Below are positions 1-9,604 of a DNA stretch of 60,689 bases, in pieces. The DNA comes from Clostridium sp. K13. Its GTDB lineage: Bacteria > Bacillota > Clostridia > Clostridiales > Clostridiaceae. The stretch is taken from assembly GCF_019734195.1 (NCBI RefSeq), contig NZ_JAASHM010000020.1:1-60689 (forward strand), written 5' to 3'. Position 1 is the stretch's first letter. Each line of letters opens with the position of its first letter. A program made the translations under genes and the position numbers. The notes below the pieces were generated by a model. That model was not told where the DNA came from. It made no database searches and saw only the letters and a program-made list of their open reading frames with translations.

Positions 1-67
1 CGAAAATTGATTATATCTATATTATAACCTATTTTCAGAAAAGTATCATATATCAACCACTATTTAA

Positions 68-1246
68 AACAGAGCCATAAATAAAAGAAAAGATGAGATA
101 AAAAGATATTTATCATTAAAACTGAAAGAAAGAATAGAAAGTCTTATTATTCAAATTGATAGAGAATGGGATATAAAAATTAGAGAAGTAAAAAAAGAAT
201 TAGAAGATGGTGAAATAAGAAGACATAAATTAAGAGAAATATATAATGAAAGAGATAATCTTAAAGAATATATTAAGCATGATGCAAAAAAAGTTATGAA
301 TGAGTACTTTAAAAACTGGAGGGGAATAACTTGCAGTGATATTTACATCAACTTATTTAAAGATGATCAAGTTTTTGAAATTTCAACTGGAAATAGAATT
401 CCTAAAGCATTAGCTGAATATATAAGAGATGAAGCAATAGAAAATCATGAAAAAGGTATAATAGATGAAGATGATTTACCAGTACTTTTCTATATACATA
501 TGTTGTTAGAAGGAATAGATGAAAAATCAAAATACAAGCATATAGTAGTAGATGAGGCTCAAGATTATAGTCCATTCCAAATATATTTAATAAATAGTTT
601 ATCTATGGGAAATTCTCTAACATTAGTTGGAGATTTAGCGCAAGGAATCTATCATTATAAGGGAATTAGAACTTGGAAGGATATTACGGAGGGCGTATTT
701 GATGGGAAGGCAACATTTATAACATTAAGCCAAAGTTATCGTTCAACAGTTGAAATAATTGAATTTGCAAACTCAGCTTTACATGCTCAAGGATTAGGAT
801 TAAAAAGTGCAAAACCTGTATTAAGACATGGAGATAAACCAGAAGTAATTAAGTCAGTTTCAAGAAGAGAATCTGTAAGGTTAATTGAGGAAATTGTAAA
901 AAGGCTTAATTCAAAAGGAAAGCATAGTATTGCAGTAATAACAAAAACTTATAATGAAGGTAAGCTTTTAGAAAAGGAATTGAAAAAACATACTGATTTA
1001 GAATTTACTTTAATTAAAGGAAATGAAAAAGAAAGTCCTAAAACAGATATAGTAGTAATACCAGCATATTTAACAAAAGGCTTAGAATTTGATGGAACTA
1101 TAATATATAATCCAACAGAAAAGAATTATCCGGATAATATATTAAATCAAAGACTTCTTTATGTAGCACTTACAAGAGCTCTTCATAGTGAGTTTATAAT
1201 TACAGAAGAAAAGCTGTCTAAAAATATAAATTTTGATATATCATAA
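68..1246 (+). pseudogene. 5'-truncated HelD/UvrD-type helicase remnant
   Basis: The open frame encodes the C-terminal half of a superfamily 1 helicase of the HelD (RNA polymerase recycling) type. Visible motifs are the Walker B-like VVDEAQDYS, LVGDLAQGIY, QSYRSTVEI and YVALTRA. The N-terminal part with the Walker A loop is missing: the frame is closed by TAA at 65-67 and neither other frame upstream continues a helicase. HelD proteins usually have about 700 residues and only about 390 codons remain. An ATG at 296 could start a 316-aa fragment but has no good ribosome binding site. Most likely a dead remnant; a frameshift just upstream of 68, with the rest outside the window, is the alternative. 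Confidence 0.7.
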
Positions 1247-1261
1247 AAATATAATAGTTAA

Positions 1262-1309
1262 ATAAAGTAAGTTAGTGAAGTATGCAAATATTATCATTAG
1301 CTTACTTTA
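1262..1309 (+). terminator. Intrinsic terminator-like hairpin
   Basis: A 17-bp stem with two G-T wobbles starts ATAAAGTAAG and returns as CTTACTTTAT. It lies just downstream of the helicase remnant and separates it from the exchanger gene. Confidence 0.6.
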
Positions 1310-1428
1310 TATTCATTTAAAATTAATATAAAAATAATTTGTAAGATTATATAGAGTGAGATACAATAATTTTATTGTATATTAATACTAAAAATATAAT
1401 AATTATAGAAAAGCATAGGAGGATGGAA

Positions 1429-2409
1429 ATGAGTTATATATTACTAGTCATAGGTTTTGTACTATTAATCAAAGGAGCAGATATTTTTGTTAGTGGTGCT
1501 TCTAATATTTCTAAAAGATTAGGAATACCTTCAGTTATAGTTGGATTAACAATAGTATCTTTAGGAACAAGTGCACCAGAACTTGCAGTAAGTGCTATTT
1601 CAGCAATAAAAGGAAATAATGAGATAGCAGTTGGAAATGTTTTAGGATCAAATCTTTTTAATACACTAGTTGTTCTTGGAGTTACTACTATAATAATGAC
1701 ATTAACAATAAAGAAATCTGAAGTTAAAAGAGATTATACTATAAACATATTAGCAACTACAGTACTTTTATTTTTAACTTTCACAACTATATTAGGTGGA
1801 AGAGATAATTATATATCAAGACTTGATGGAATTGTTTTATTAATAGGATGTATTTCATACATAACTTATTTGGTTTTATCTGTAAAAAGAGGTAAGGTAT
1901 CAAGTGAAAATATACAAGAAGAGTTAGCAGTAGAATCAGTTAGCGAAATAAGTATCTTTAAAAGTATAATAAAATTAATTATAGGGATAGCAGGAATTGT
2001 TATCGGAGGACAAGTTGTTGTAGATTCAGCAACTAATATTGCAACTTCATTAGGAATGAGTGAAAAGCTTGTAGGACTTACTATAGTAGCAATAGGAACA
2101 TCTCTTCCGGAACTTGTAACATCAGTAGTAGCAGCGCTTAAAGGAGAAAAGGATATTGCACTTGGAAATATATTAGGATCAAATATATTTAATATTTTAT
2201 TAATTATAGGATTATCATCAGCTATAAGTCCAATAGCTGTATCTAATAATTTATTATTTGATTTTATATTTTTAATTATAGTAACTTTAATAATTGGTAT
2301 TATGATATTTTTTAATAAAAAAGAGGAAAAAAACTTTGGTAAAAAAGAAGGTATTATTTTAGTTGCCTTTTATGTATTTTATATGGCATATATAATAATT
2401 AGAAATTAA
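1429..2409 (+). CDS. Calcium/sodium antiporter, CaCA family (YrbG-like)
   Basis: An inner-membrane cation exchanger of about 326 residues, very hydrophobic, with the two inverted alpha-repeats that define the CaCA family: GTSAPE (46-51) with GNVLGSN (69-75), and GTSLPE (223-228) with GNILGSN (246-252). Proteins of this family exchange Na+ or H+ for Ca2+. The frame is open from further upstream, but AGGAGG at 1417-1422 lies 6 bases before the ATG at 1429, which fixes the start; the residues are numbered from there. It is a single gene bounded by terminators on both sides. The family call is firm; the ion used is inferred. Confidence 0.9.
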   Translation: MSYILLVIGFVLLIKGADIFVSGASNISKRLGIPSVIVGLTIVSLGTSAPELAVSAISAIKGNNEIAVGNVLGSNLFNTLVVLGVTTIIMTLTIKKSEVKRDYTINILATTVLLFLTFTTILGGRDNYISRLDGIVLLIGCISYITYLVLSVKRGKVSSENIQEELAVESVSEISIFKSIIKLIIGIAGIVIGGQVVVDSATNIATSLGMSEKLVGLTIVAIGTSLPELVTSVVAALKGEKDIALGNILGSNIFNILLIIGLSSAISPIAVSNNLLFDFIFLIIVTLIIGIMIFFNKKEEKNFGKKEGIILVAFYVFYMAYIIIRN

Positions 2410-2414
2410 AAAAG

Positions 2415-2462
2415 TCTCTACGTGAAGAAATTAAAAGTAAATTTCTTTCACGTAGAGATTTT
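2415..2462. terminator. Bidirectional terminator
   Basis: A long, nearly perfect stem (TCTCTACGTGAAGAAATT and its complement) with a 7-base loop, A-rich on the left and T-rich on the right. It can serve both the exchanger gene and the convergent gene at 2508-3424. Confidence 0.8.
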
Positions 2463-2507
2463 CTGTTATATAGACTTAATAGATATATTAAGAGTTTGTA
2501 GAAAATA

Positions 2508-3424
2508 TTAGCATTTTCTATATGGTGGATCAAAATCATCGTATGGGAATAATAATTGATTAAATCCAACGCATGGATCATTAATTACAGATGGTTGACA
2601 TTGAGGAACTTCTATAGGTCCGCTAGAAGCTACTGTCATACTAGTGATTCTGTATAATTCAATTATTGTAAATAAACCAATTACTACATCAGCATGATAT
2701 TCGAAAGTAGTAGAACCAGGAGCAGTTAAATATTTACCAACCTTTTCTATTAAAGGATTAGCTATTGCTTGTACGTAAGCACATGGTACATTTTTAGGTT
2801 GTGATCCAATATTGCAAGGACAACAGCAGCTATCACCTATAGCTATTGAAGTATGTGGATTAACACATCCACCTTCTAAAGATATTGTTTTAGTATAAGT
2901 TGTGTATGCAGGTATAGCAGTTGCTGTATTATTACCATTTTCATTAACTATTATTGGATTATTATTAACGTCCAATAAATTTAAATTATAATCAAATTCA
3001 TATTGAACAGTTACATCATAAAATCCAGGAATACAAAATTGTCCAGGTGGATTTACTGTTATATTAGTTATTTTAGTACTAAATGTTCCATCAACGATTT
3101 TTACTCCGTGTACAAGGTTATTAAAAACTATAAGTTGACCATAAGAAATAGTAACTCCTGCTCCAAAAATAGCTAGAGCGCCTGTTGCAGTGCTATTTTT
3201 TAAGCCAGTACCAGTGGCTGAACCACCATAAAAGCTTGAAGATATATTTATATATCAGGAGTTTCAGGTGGTAACATACCATCATGACATGGTGGTTTAG
3301 GTAAATAAGGATCTGTTGGTTTTAAGCAATCTTGTTGTTTGCAACGACCGTATATTTTTTTTGCAATTAAGCATTCATCTGTAAGTGCTTCAGGTTGTAA
3401 TACGTTAAAATTGTCTTGTGACAT
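2508..3424 (-). pseudogene. Frameshifted cysteine-rich, spore-surface-like protein
   Basis: The start is well defined: AAGGAGG, then ATG at 3424, beginning MSQDNFNVLQPEALTDEC. The frame runs 58 codons and stops at a TAA in the run TATATAAATATA near 3245-3257. Translation then continues without a stop in another frame to 2508. Removing one TA unit joins the two parts into a protein of about 305 residues. It has scattered cysteines, including SCCCPC, a Gly/Thr/Ser-rich middle and a C-terminus ending FDPPYRKC. This composition is common in clostridial spore coat or exosporium proteins, but I cannot name a family. Its C-terminus resembles the remnant at 10197-10361. Inactivated, or switched off by repeat slippage. 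Confidence 0.6.
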
Positions 3425-3537
3425 ATATAATCCTCCTTGTTAAAGATTAGCGATTAATCTAATAATATAATATGAGTTGATATATAAAGTTTTAAAAAAA
3501 CATTTAGAATGATTTAATATTTGAATATGAATATTTA

Positions 3538-3545
3538 TTTTAAAT
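3538..3545. repeat. Left target-site duplication of IS1595-type element
   Basis: TTTTAAAT directly abuts the left inverted repeat and is repeated exactly at 5776-5783. Eight bases is the usual duplication for IS1595-family insertions. Confidence 0.85.
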
Positions 3546-3572
3546 GGCTTTGTTTTAATAAACTGTGGAAAT
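3546..3572 (+). repeat. Left terminal inverted repeat
   Basis: Begins GGCTTTGTTTTAATAAAC. Matches the complement of 5749-5775 at 23 of 27 positions, with mismatches at positions 14, 16, 18 and 22 counted from the tip. Confidence 0.85.
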
Positions 3573-3634
3573 TTGATTAACCTCTATAAATATGGTTATA
3601 ATATACAATATGACTACTATTTAGGAGGTTTTTT

Positions 3635-4690
3635 ATGCCAAGAGTTAATAATGTTATTCAGCAAGTTTCACAATTAAATACATATGAGCAAGGTAAGGTA
3701 TTTGAATTCTTGAAAGTTGTATTGATGTCAAATGGAATTACTAACTCTGTAAATAAAGAAATCACTGAAAATAGATTTAATAAGGGAAAATGCTGTCCTT
3801 TTTGCAATCATAACAAAATATCTAAGTATGGAAAATATCATGGCAAAAATGGTGTTAAACAAAGATATAAATGTCAGAATCCTGAGTGTAGAAAAACTTT
3901 CAATGACTTTTCTAAGTCTCCTGTTTCAAGTAGCAAAAAGGGAATAGATAAATGGTTACTATATGCTCAATGTATGGTAAATGGCAATACTATTAGGCAA
4001 TGTGCTGAAATAGTTGAAATTAATATTGCAACAGCTTTCTTTTGGAGACATAAAATTATAGACGCAATTAGGAAGTTTATTGGTTATGGCTCTCTTGAAG
4101 GTGTTATTGAATTGGACGAAACCTACTTTGCTATTAGCTATAAAGGTAATCACAGTAAAAGTTCTAATTTTACTATGCCAAGAGAACCAAGAAAGCGTGG
4201 CAAAGAAATAAATATAAGGGGTATATCAAAGGAATTTGCCTGTGTGTTGTGTGGTGTAGATAGATTAGGAAATATTTATACTGGTTTAATATGTGATGGT
4301 AGACCTAAATATACTGATATAAATAGGGCTCTATCAGATGTTGTTGAAGAGAATTCTATATTATGTACTGATAAGCATAGGAGCTATATCCCCTTTGCAG
4401 CTCAACGTAATTTTGAATTACATCAAATTAGGGGTGGAAGAAAAACTGTGGATATTTATAATATTCAAAGAGTTAATGCCTTTCATAGCAGTTTAAAAAG
4501 ATGGATAAATAAATTCAATGGAGTTTCAACAAAATACCTAACTAACTATTTATTCTGGTATAAATGGAGCCAATTATTTAAAACAGAAATGGAAAGAAAT
4601 AAGCCTAAAAAATTCTTTGTTCATGCTAATTCAACACATTCTGTATCTTTAATAAAGGATTTTAAGATTAGAAGACCAATATATGTATAA
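3635..4690 (+). CDS. IS1595-family transposase
   Basis: A 351-residue DDE transposase. The N-terminal part holds a zinc ribbon (CCPFC near 53-57, then Cys 80 and Cys 85), followed by a helical DNA-binding stretch. The catalytic core shows ELDETYF (first Asp, 161), CTDKHRSY (second Asp) and a later NAFHSSLKRW block, as in the IS1595 transposase domain. AGGAGG at 3622-3627 fits the ATG at 3635. The frame is intact from zinc ribbon to C-terminus, so the enzyme is probably active, acting on the inverted repeats at 3546 and 5775. Confidence 0.92.
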   Translation: MPRVNNVIQQVSQLNTYEQGKVFEFLKVVLMSNGITNSVNKEITENRFNKGKCCPFCNHNKISKYGKYHGKNGVKQRYKCQNPECRKTFNDFSKSPVSSSKKGIDKWLLYAQCMVNGNTIRQCAEIVEINIATAFFWRHKIIDAIRKFIGYGSLEGVIELDETYFAISYKGNHSKSSNFTMPREPRKRGKEINIRGISKEFACVLCGVDRLGNIYTGLICDGRPKYTDINRALSDVVEENSILCTDKHRSYIPFAAQRNFELHQIRGGRKTVDIYNIQRVNAFHSSLKRWINKFNGVSTKYLTNYLFWYKWSQLFKTEMERNKPKKFFVHANSTHSVSLIKDFKIRRPIYV

Positions 4691-4880
4691 AAGGTAAAAT
4701 TTATTTTAATTTTACTGTTTTTGGTGTACAATTAATATAATGATTGATGAACAATCGTTAAATATTGTGACCAAAAGTTACCTGGTTAAGAATAGTAAAA
4801 AATACTTTCGCTAATTAGCTCTAATAAAGAAGAATTAAATTACTATTCGTAAAAGTAAATGGAGGTAGTGTTGAGAAACT

Positions 4881-5615
4881 ATGAAAAAGAAATTAGAAAA
4901 ATATGAAATCGAAGAAATAGATATAAAAATGCTATTTGCAGTTTTAACTTGGGGATTTTTATTGATATTATCACCACTATTGAAAATAATTTGTAATATA
5001 ACAAATATATATAAAGTAAACCTAATTTATATGATTTTAATTAATCTATGTTTATGTACTATAGGTTTTATCTTGTTTAAAATATATAAATATTTATCAT
5101 TAAAATTTAATCTATTTTTAAAAATATATATAGGAATTACAATAAGTATCTATATATTAACTTTAATTTTTATAATAATTGAAAATATATTTATGAATAA
5201 TAACATTTATTTTAAAGGAACAGTTTCATATATAATTCTTATAATTAGTTTTGCTAATTTAATCTCAGCAATACTTTTATTGTTTATAATAAGTATAAAA
5301 ATCATCCAGGAAAGCATTAAGAAGAATAGCGGTAAAGTAGTAGCCTTAAAAAATATTATAATTCTAACTCCAGTAATTATATCTTTAGGTTTTACTTTAT
5401 CATTTGGCTCTATGGGTGTATTATTCTCAAAACCAGAAGAAATTAAGGTTATTAACAAAAATATACAATATAATATCAGGATTGTAGGATTTTTAACTGC
5501 AAGGGATGAAGCCACTTATATATATAATAAATCAATAAACTCTCTATTGATGAAAAAAATTTATAATAATGAAATTCCTCCAGAAATACTTGCTGAAAAC
5601 AATGATTACTATTAA
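4881..5615 (+). CDS. Passenger membrane protein of the IS1595-type element
   Basis: A 244-residue protein with about five hydrophobic segments (roughly 18-37, 46-67, 79-103, 117-143 and 157-181) and a hydrophilic C-terminal tail of about 60 residues. I recognise no family. It lies inside the element, so it moves with the transposase. The start is odd: GGAGG at 4861-4865 is 15 bases from the ATG at 4881, while a TTG at 4871 has ideal spacing but opens a different frame that ends after 11 codons. The ATG is the first start after the in-frame stop at 4872. Coupling to the short frame, or a small indel, is possible. Confidence 0.65.
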   Translation: MKKKLEKYEIEEIDIKMLFAVLTWGFLLILSPLLKIICNITNIYKVNLIYMILINLCLCTIGFILFKIYKYLSLKFNLFLKIYIGITISIYILTLIFIIIENIFMNNNIYFKGTVSYIILIISFANLISAILLLFIISIKIIQESIKKNSGKVVALKNIIILTPVIISLGFTLSFGSMGVLFSKPEEIKVINKNIQYNIRIVGFLTARDEATYIYNKSINSLLMKKIYNNEIPPEILAENNDYY

Positions 5616-5710
5616 AGATAATTAGAATATATTATCAAGGGTTCTATTTTTTATAATATACTCTAATTTATTTAGTAGATATGAGGAACAATTTTAAACT
5701 ATTGCGATTT

Positions 5711-5737
5711 AAAGGGATGTCCGATGGACATCCCTTT
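5711..5737. terminator. Perfect hairpin at the right end of the IS element
   Basis: A 12-bp perfect stem, AAAGGGATGTCC with loop GAT and its complement, followed by a T-rich stretch. It lies downstream of the passenger gene and just inside the right inverted repeat. It probably ends the passenger transcript. Confidence 0.75.
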
Positions 5738-5748
5738 ATATTATACTT

Positions 5749-5775
5749 ATTTCAACATTATTTTAAAACAAAGCC
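5749..5775 (-). repeat. Right terminal inverted repeat
   Basis: Read on the minus strand it begins GGCTTTGTTTTAAAATAATG, matching the left end for the first 13 bases and 23 of 27 overall. Confidence 0.85.
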
Positions 5776-5783
5776 TTTTAAAT
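5776..5783. repeat. Right target-site duplication
   Basis: TTTTAAAT, identical to 3538-3545 and directly adjacent to the element end. Confidence 0.85.
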
Positions 5784-5823
5784 TAATCATATTTTTAATA
5801 TATAGTATAGTTTGGGTGATGTT

Positions 5824-6824
5824 ATGATAAGGTCTTTGAAATTACTCAATTACAATGAAAATTTATATAATGTATTTATAGAAAAAGAAACATTAATAAG
5901 CATTTAGCTTTAGATATACAAAAATATGTTAATAAGATAGATTCTTTAAATATGATAATTAAAAATAAGGAACAAATAAATTTAATATTTAGGGCATGGA
6001 ATAATGATAAATCTTTTATATTTAACAGTAATGTAAGTATAGAAAATAATTTTAATATTATTTCTGATAACACTTTAAATAGTAAGATAAGTCCATTTTC
6101 TATTTATTCAGAAGATGATAAAGCAATGGTGTTAATTTCAGAAAAAAATGAATGTGAGGAATATGTATTATATAATTTGTTAGAAAATATTGCAGAAGAT
6201 AATTTTTTATTACCTAATACATCTAATGCTTCTATTATTAAATATGAAAATAGACCAGTTCTTTTTTATAATAAAAAAATTAATAGTAATGTATATTTTA
6301 AATATAGGTATCTTGATATAAAAGATAAAATTAAATATATAAATGAAGAGAAAAGTTTAGATAATATTCCAGATAATATAATAGAGCCTAGTATTTCTGT
6401 TTATATGGGAAGCATATATTTAGTTGGGAAAAATAATAAATATATTATAAATGCTAAATCTTCAGATTTAAGCAATTGGAGTATAAATTATTCTGGAAAA
6501 AATATTAATAGTATGAATGTAAATATAATAAAGGTTATTGATAATAAGGCACAAAAAATAAACACCTATATTAAACGTAATATAGTATATAATTTAATAA
6601 AAAATAGAGATAGTTATAAACTAAAAGAAAATAATTATAAATTATTAGAGTTATTATTTTATGAAAATAACTTAAATAATAAATTAGATAATATAAATAA
6701 TATGATAAAGATTCAAGAACTATATAATGATAGGTGTGAAGATTATTTAATTAAAATAAGAGAATTAAATAATATAATTAATGAAAAGGATAAAATTATA
6801 TATAATTTATTGAATCAAAGATAA
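5824..6824 (+). pseudogene. Frameshifted repeat/coiled-coil protein, paralogue-like to 6884-8617
   Basis: The ATG at 5824 follows a GGGTGAT ribosome binding site and opens MIRSLKLLNYNENLYN. This frame stops at TAG 5905-5907, while another frame continues openly to 6824. Loss of one A in ATAAAGCAT near 5893-5899 explains the break; the restored protein has about 333 residues. Most of it looks beta-rich, with short repeated blocks such as SVYMGSIYLVGKNNKYI, and the last 50 residues form a helical, heptad-like stretch. The next gene has the same plan in a longer form. The 290-aa fragment from the ATG at 5952 might still be made, but no ribosome binding site supports it. Function unknown. Confidence 0.55.
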
Positions 6825-6883
6825 GTTATATATTTTTAAAAATTGAATATTTATAAGCTATAGTAGTAATATCATGGGGGAAT

Positions 6884-8617
6884 ATGATGGATTATCATGA
6901 AGAGGAGAATTTCTGGATAGAACTAAAGAATAATTTATTAAATTTTTACAAAAAAGATAATAAAATATACTTAGCTAAATATGAAGAACATAAATTAATT
7001 GAGGAAAGAGTTATAATAGATAAGTGTAAAATATTAAACTCTGTAATTTTAAGTAAAGATGAAAATATTTCTCTTATATATATTAATTTAAAAGGAGAAT
7101 TATTTTTAAGTAATTTTTCAGATGATACTTTAGATAGTAGTATGGTTTTAACAAGGTCAGTATCTCAAAATAATTATATGCAAATTGCTTCAGTTAATAA
7201 TTCCTTAAATATTTTTTATATTAATGAAGTTAATACTATAAGTACAATTTGTTTTAGAATTTTAAGTAATAAACTTATATTAACACCTACTGTAATAATA
7301 GATGGTATTGATACAAAGCGTGAAGTTCCATATATAATAAGTGCAAGTGATAATGAATTAGCTATATGTTATGTAAAAATAGGATATCCTAATTGTATTG
7401 GATATAGGGTTTATGATATTAAAAGAAATAGTTGGTCAAGCTTTAAAGAGCTAGATAAATGTAATTATCCAATAAATAATTTTGATTTTGTAGTTAAGCG
7501 AGATACTATAGCATATTCATATACTTTTACTACTTACAGAAGAGCAAATATTGTGTGTGGAATAGGCAAAGAAAATATTGAAAATAAAAATATTCAAGAA
7601 GCAGAACCAAATGTTGAATTAAGTGATATTTATATTTCAGAAGATAATAAGATGTATTTAATATATTTAATTGGTGATGTTTTAAAAATAAAAGAATTAG
7701 AAATGAATGGAGAAATTAAATTTATAGATGATATAAAATTAAATAATATAAATTATTATAAAAAATATAGTTATTCCTGTGATAAGGATATATTAAAAAA
7801 TAGCATGTTAATTATAAAATCTGATTATGGAGATATATATACAGATAGTAATTTTATTAAGAATATTACAATTGAAAAATATAAAGCTAATATAAATTTG
7901 CCTGAATTTATTAATAATGCAGTTATAACAGATGAAGATTTAAATGAAAATATAATTAAGTTTAATATAAACGATGAAATGGCTGATAAGGAATATCTAA
8001 AAGCTTTTTTATCTAAAATAAAAGGATATGAAATAATTATTAATAATTTAACAGAAAAGTTTATAATTGCAGATGAAGAAAAGAAAAAGCTAATGGAAAA
8101 TATAAATTATTTAAATACACAGTTAAATCAAAAAAGCTACCAAATAAATAATTTACAAAATGTTTTAGCTCAAAACAAGGCTTCTGTAGGAGAATATCGA
8201 GTAAAAATTGATGAATTAACAAGAAGTTTAAATAAAAAGGAAGAAAAAGTTGCAGATCCAGAATTAATAAGGCTTAAAGAAATAGTAACTAAAAAGGAAG
8301 AAGAAAAAAGTAATTATATCAATATTATTAATGAAAAAGATAAAAATATAAAAGAAATAAGTGAAAATAAAAAAGTAGAAATTTCAAGATTAAACAACGA
8401 AATTTTAAGATTACAAGAAGAATATAAAAAGCTTAATTTAGAAAAATCATCATATTTAAATGAAATTAATAGTTTGAAAAGCAATATTGAGGTTTTAAAT
8501 GATATAATAGATGATAATAATAATGAAATTAATTCTTTAAAACAAGAAGTTGCTTTTTTAGAGGATAAAAGTAATAATGATTCATTTATAAAGAAATTAT
8601 TTAAAACAGGAGAATAA
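6884..8617 (+). CDS. Predicted beta-repeat plus long coiled-coil protein, unknown
   Basis: A 577-residue protein I do not recognise. Residues 1 to about 330 are rich in Ile, Asn, Tyr and Ser with recurring beta-strand-like blocks (for example LSLIYINLKGELFLSN-type strands and SDIYISEDNKMYLIYL) that could form a propeller. Residues from about 355 to 560 are a continuous charged helix with heptads, a likely long coiled coil, ending FIKKLFKTGE. There is no signal peptide or membrane segment. GGGGG at 6876-6880 precedes two possible ATGs (6884, 6887). It lies 59 bases after the broken gene of similar plan, so the two probably formed one operon. A structural or spore-layer role is only a guess. 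Confidence 0.7.
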   Translation: MMDYHEEENFWIELKNNLLNFYKKDNKIYLAKYEEHKLIEERVIIDKCKILNSVILSKDENISLIYINLKGELFLSNFSDDTLDSSMVLTRSVSQNNYMQIASVNNSLNIFYINEVNTISTICFRILSNKLILTPTVIIDGIDTKREVPYIISASDNELAICYVKIGYPNCIGYRVYDIKRNSWSSFKELDKCNYPINNFDFVVKRDTIAYSYTFTTYRRANIVCGIGKENIENKNIQEAEPNVELSDIYISEDNKMYLIYLIGDVLKIKELEMNGEIKFIDDIKLNNINYYKKYSYSCDKDILKNSMLIIKSDYGDIYTDSNFIKNITIEKYKANINLPEFINNAVITDEDLNENIIKFNINDEMADKEYLKAFLSKIKGYEIIINNLTEKFIIADEEKKKLMENINYLNTQLNQKSYQINNLQNVLAQNKASVGEYRVKIDELTRSLNKKEEKVADPELIRLKEIVTKKEEEKSNYINIINEKDKNIKEISENKKVEISRLNNEILRLQEEYKKLNLEKSSYLNEINSLKSNIEVLNDIIDDNNNEINSLKQEVAFLEDKSNNDSFIKKLFKTGE

Positions 8618-8621
8618 AGTA

Positions 8622-8693
8622 AAAAAAGACTACAAATTATTTATTTACCAATGTTTATTAGACAATGGTTACTAAATAAAAGTAGTCTTTTTT
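8622..8693. terminator. Long bidirectional terminator hairpin
   Basis: Outer stem AAAAAAGACTAC pairs with GTAGTCTTTTTT. An inner stem of TTTATTTA with TAAATAAA extends it. It separates the converging genes at 6884-8617 and 8696-9463. Confidence 0.75.
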
Positions 8694-8695
8694 AT

Positions 8696-9463
8696 TTAAG
8701 AAAAATTATATATATTAATTAGTGTGTTTATTAAAGCTTCAATATCGTTAAAGGTATTGAAATATCCATGGCTTACACGGACTGTTCCCTTACCTTCAGT
8801 TCCTATAATCTTGTGAATAAGTGGAGCACAATGATAGCTAGTCCTTAAATAAATGCCTTTATTATTTAAGAATTCTCCTATTTCAGAACTGTCGAATCTA
8901 TCCATGTTTAAAGATAAAACTGGAGTTTTTATAGAGGCATTAGTTTCTCCGTATAGTTTTATATAGGGTAATTTTTTTAGCTCACATGTAAGATATTCCA
9001 TGATTTCAGTTTCGTGGCTTCGTATTTCTTTAACACCCTTATTTAATATAAAATTAACACCTTCATTTAATCCAACTATTCCTGGAGCATTTAAAGTTCC
9101 GCTTTCCATTTTGTCAGGATAAAAATCTGGTTGTATCATTGATTCAGAATTACTACCAGTTCCCCCCTCTTTAAGTGTTGATAAATTTATGTTATCTGAA
9201 ATATATAGACCACCAGTACCTTGTAAGCCTAAAAGAGACTTATGTCCAGGAAAGGCAAGTAAATCAATGTTCATTTTTTTAACATCTATATCACAATATC
9301 CAGCTGTTTGAGCAGCATCAACAATAAATATTAAGCCTAGAGATTTTGATAAAGCTCCTATTGTTTCAATATCTTGTACTGTTCCTAATACATTTGAGCC
9401 GTGATTAACAATTATAGCTTTTGTATTACTTTTAACTGAGTTTTTAATATCAGAGAGACTTAA
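8696..9463 (-). pseudogene. 5'-truncated class V aminotransferase (cysteine desulfurase-like)
   Basis: The frame encodes the C-terminal two thirds of a PLP-dependent class V aminotransferase: AIIVNHGSNVLGT, IVDAAQTAGY with the PLP-binding Asp, and FPGHKSLLG with the PLP lysine, then a C-terminal small domain with the loop TSYHCAPL. About 256 codons are open; the family usually has about 380. The frame ends upstream at TAA 9464-9466 with no alternative start and no matching sequence beyond, so roughly 120 N-terminal residues are gone. The Met at 9274 lies deep inside the domain and is not a true start. A remnant cut by a deletion near 9465. Confidence 0.75.
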
Positions 9464-9604
9464 TTAGCATTTTTTATTCGTTGGGATTAAAGTAAAGAAT
9501 ATAAGTATTTTAACAAAATTAAATAGTAACAAGTATATATAGGCTTCATATTATATTATTAAGATTAGATTTACTAAAGGACAATTAAGGAAGAAGAAAA
9601 ACAA

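Larger units (their letters stand above)
3546..5775 (+). mobile_element. IS1595-family element with passenger membrane-protein gene
   Basis: The 2,230-bp element is bounded by imperfect terminal inverted repeats (3546-3572 and 5749-5775; 23 of 27 positions match, first 13 identical: GGCTTTGTTTTAA) and flanked by a perfect 8-bp duplication. It carries a full-length transposase and, downstream on the same strand, a gene for a multi-pass membrane protein, then a strong hairpin. Passenger genes are known in the IS1595 family. The intact transposase, ends and duplication suggest a recent insertion. It sits between the promoter-side end of the broken gene at 2508-3424 and the broken gene at 5824-6824, and interrupts neither coding region. 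Confidence 0.85.

Noticed and set aside
4690..4745. IS element ending soon after the transposase gene
   Set aside because: No inverted repeat or target duplication is found there, whereas 5775 gives both the matching end and an exact 8-bp duplication.
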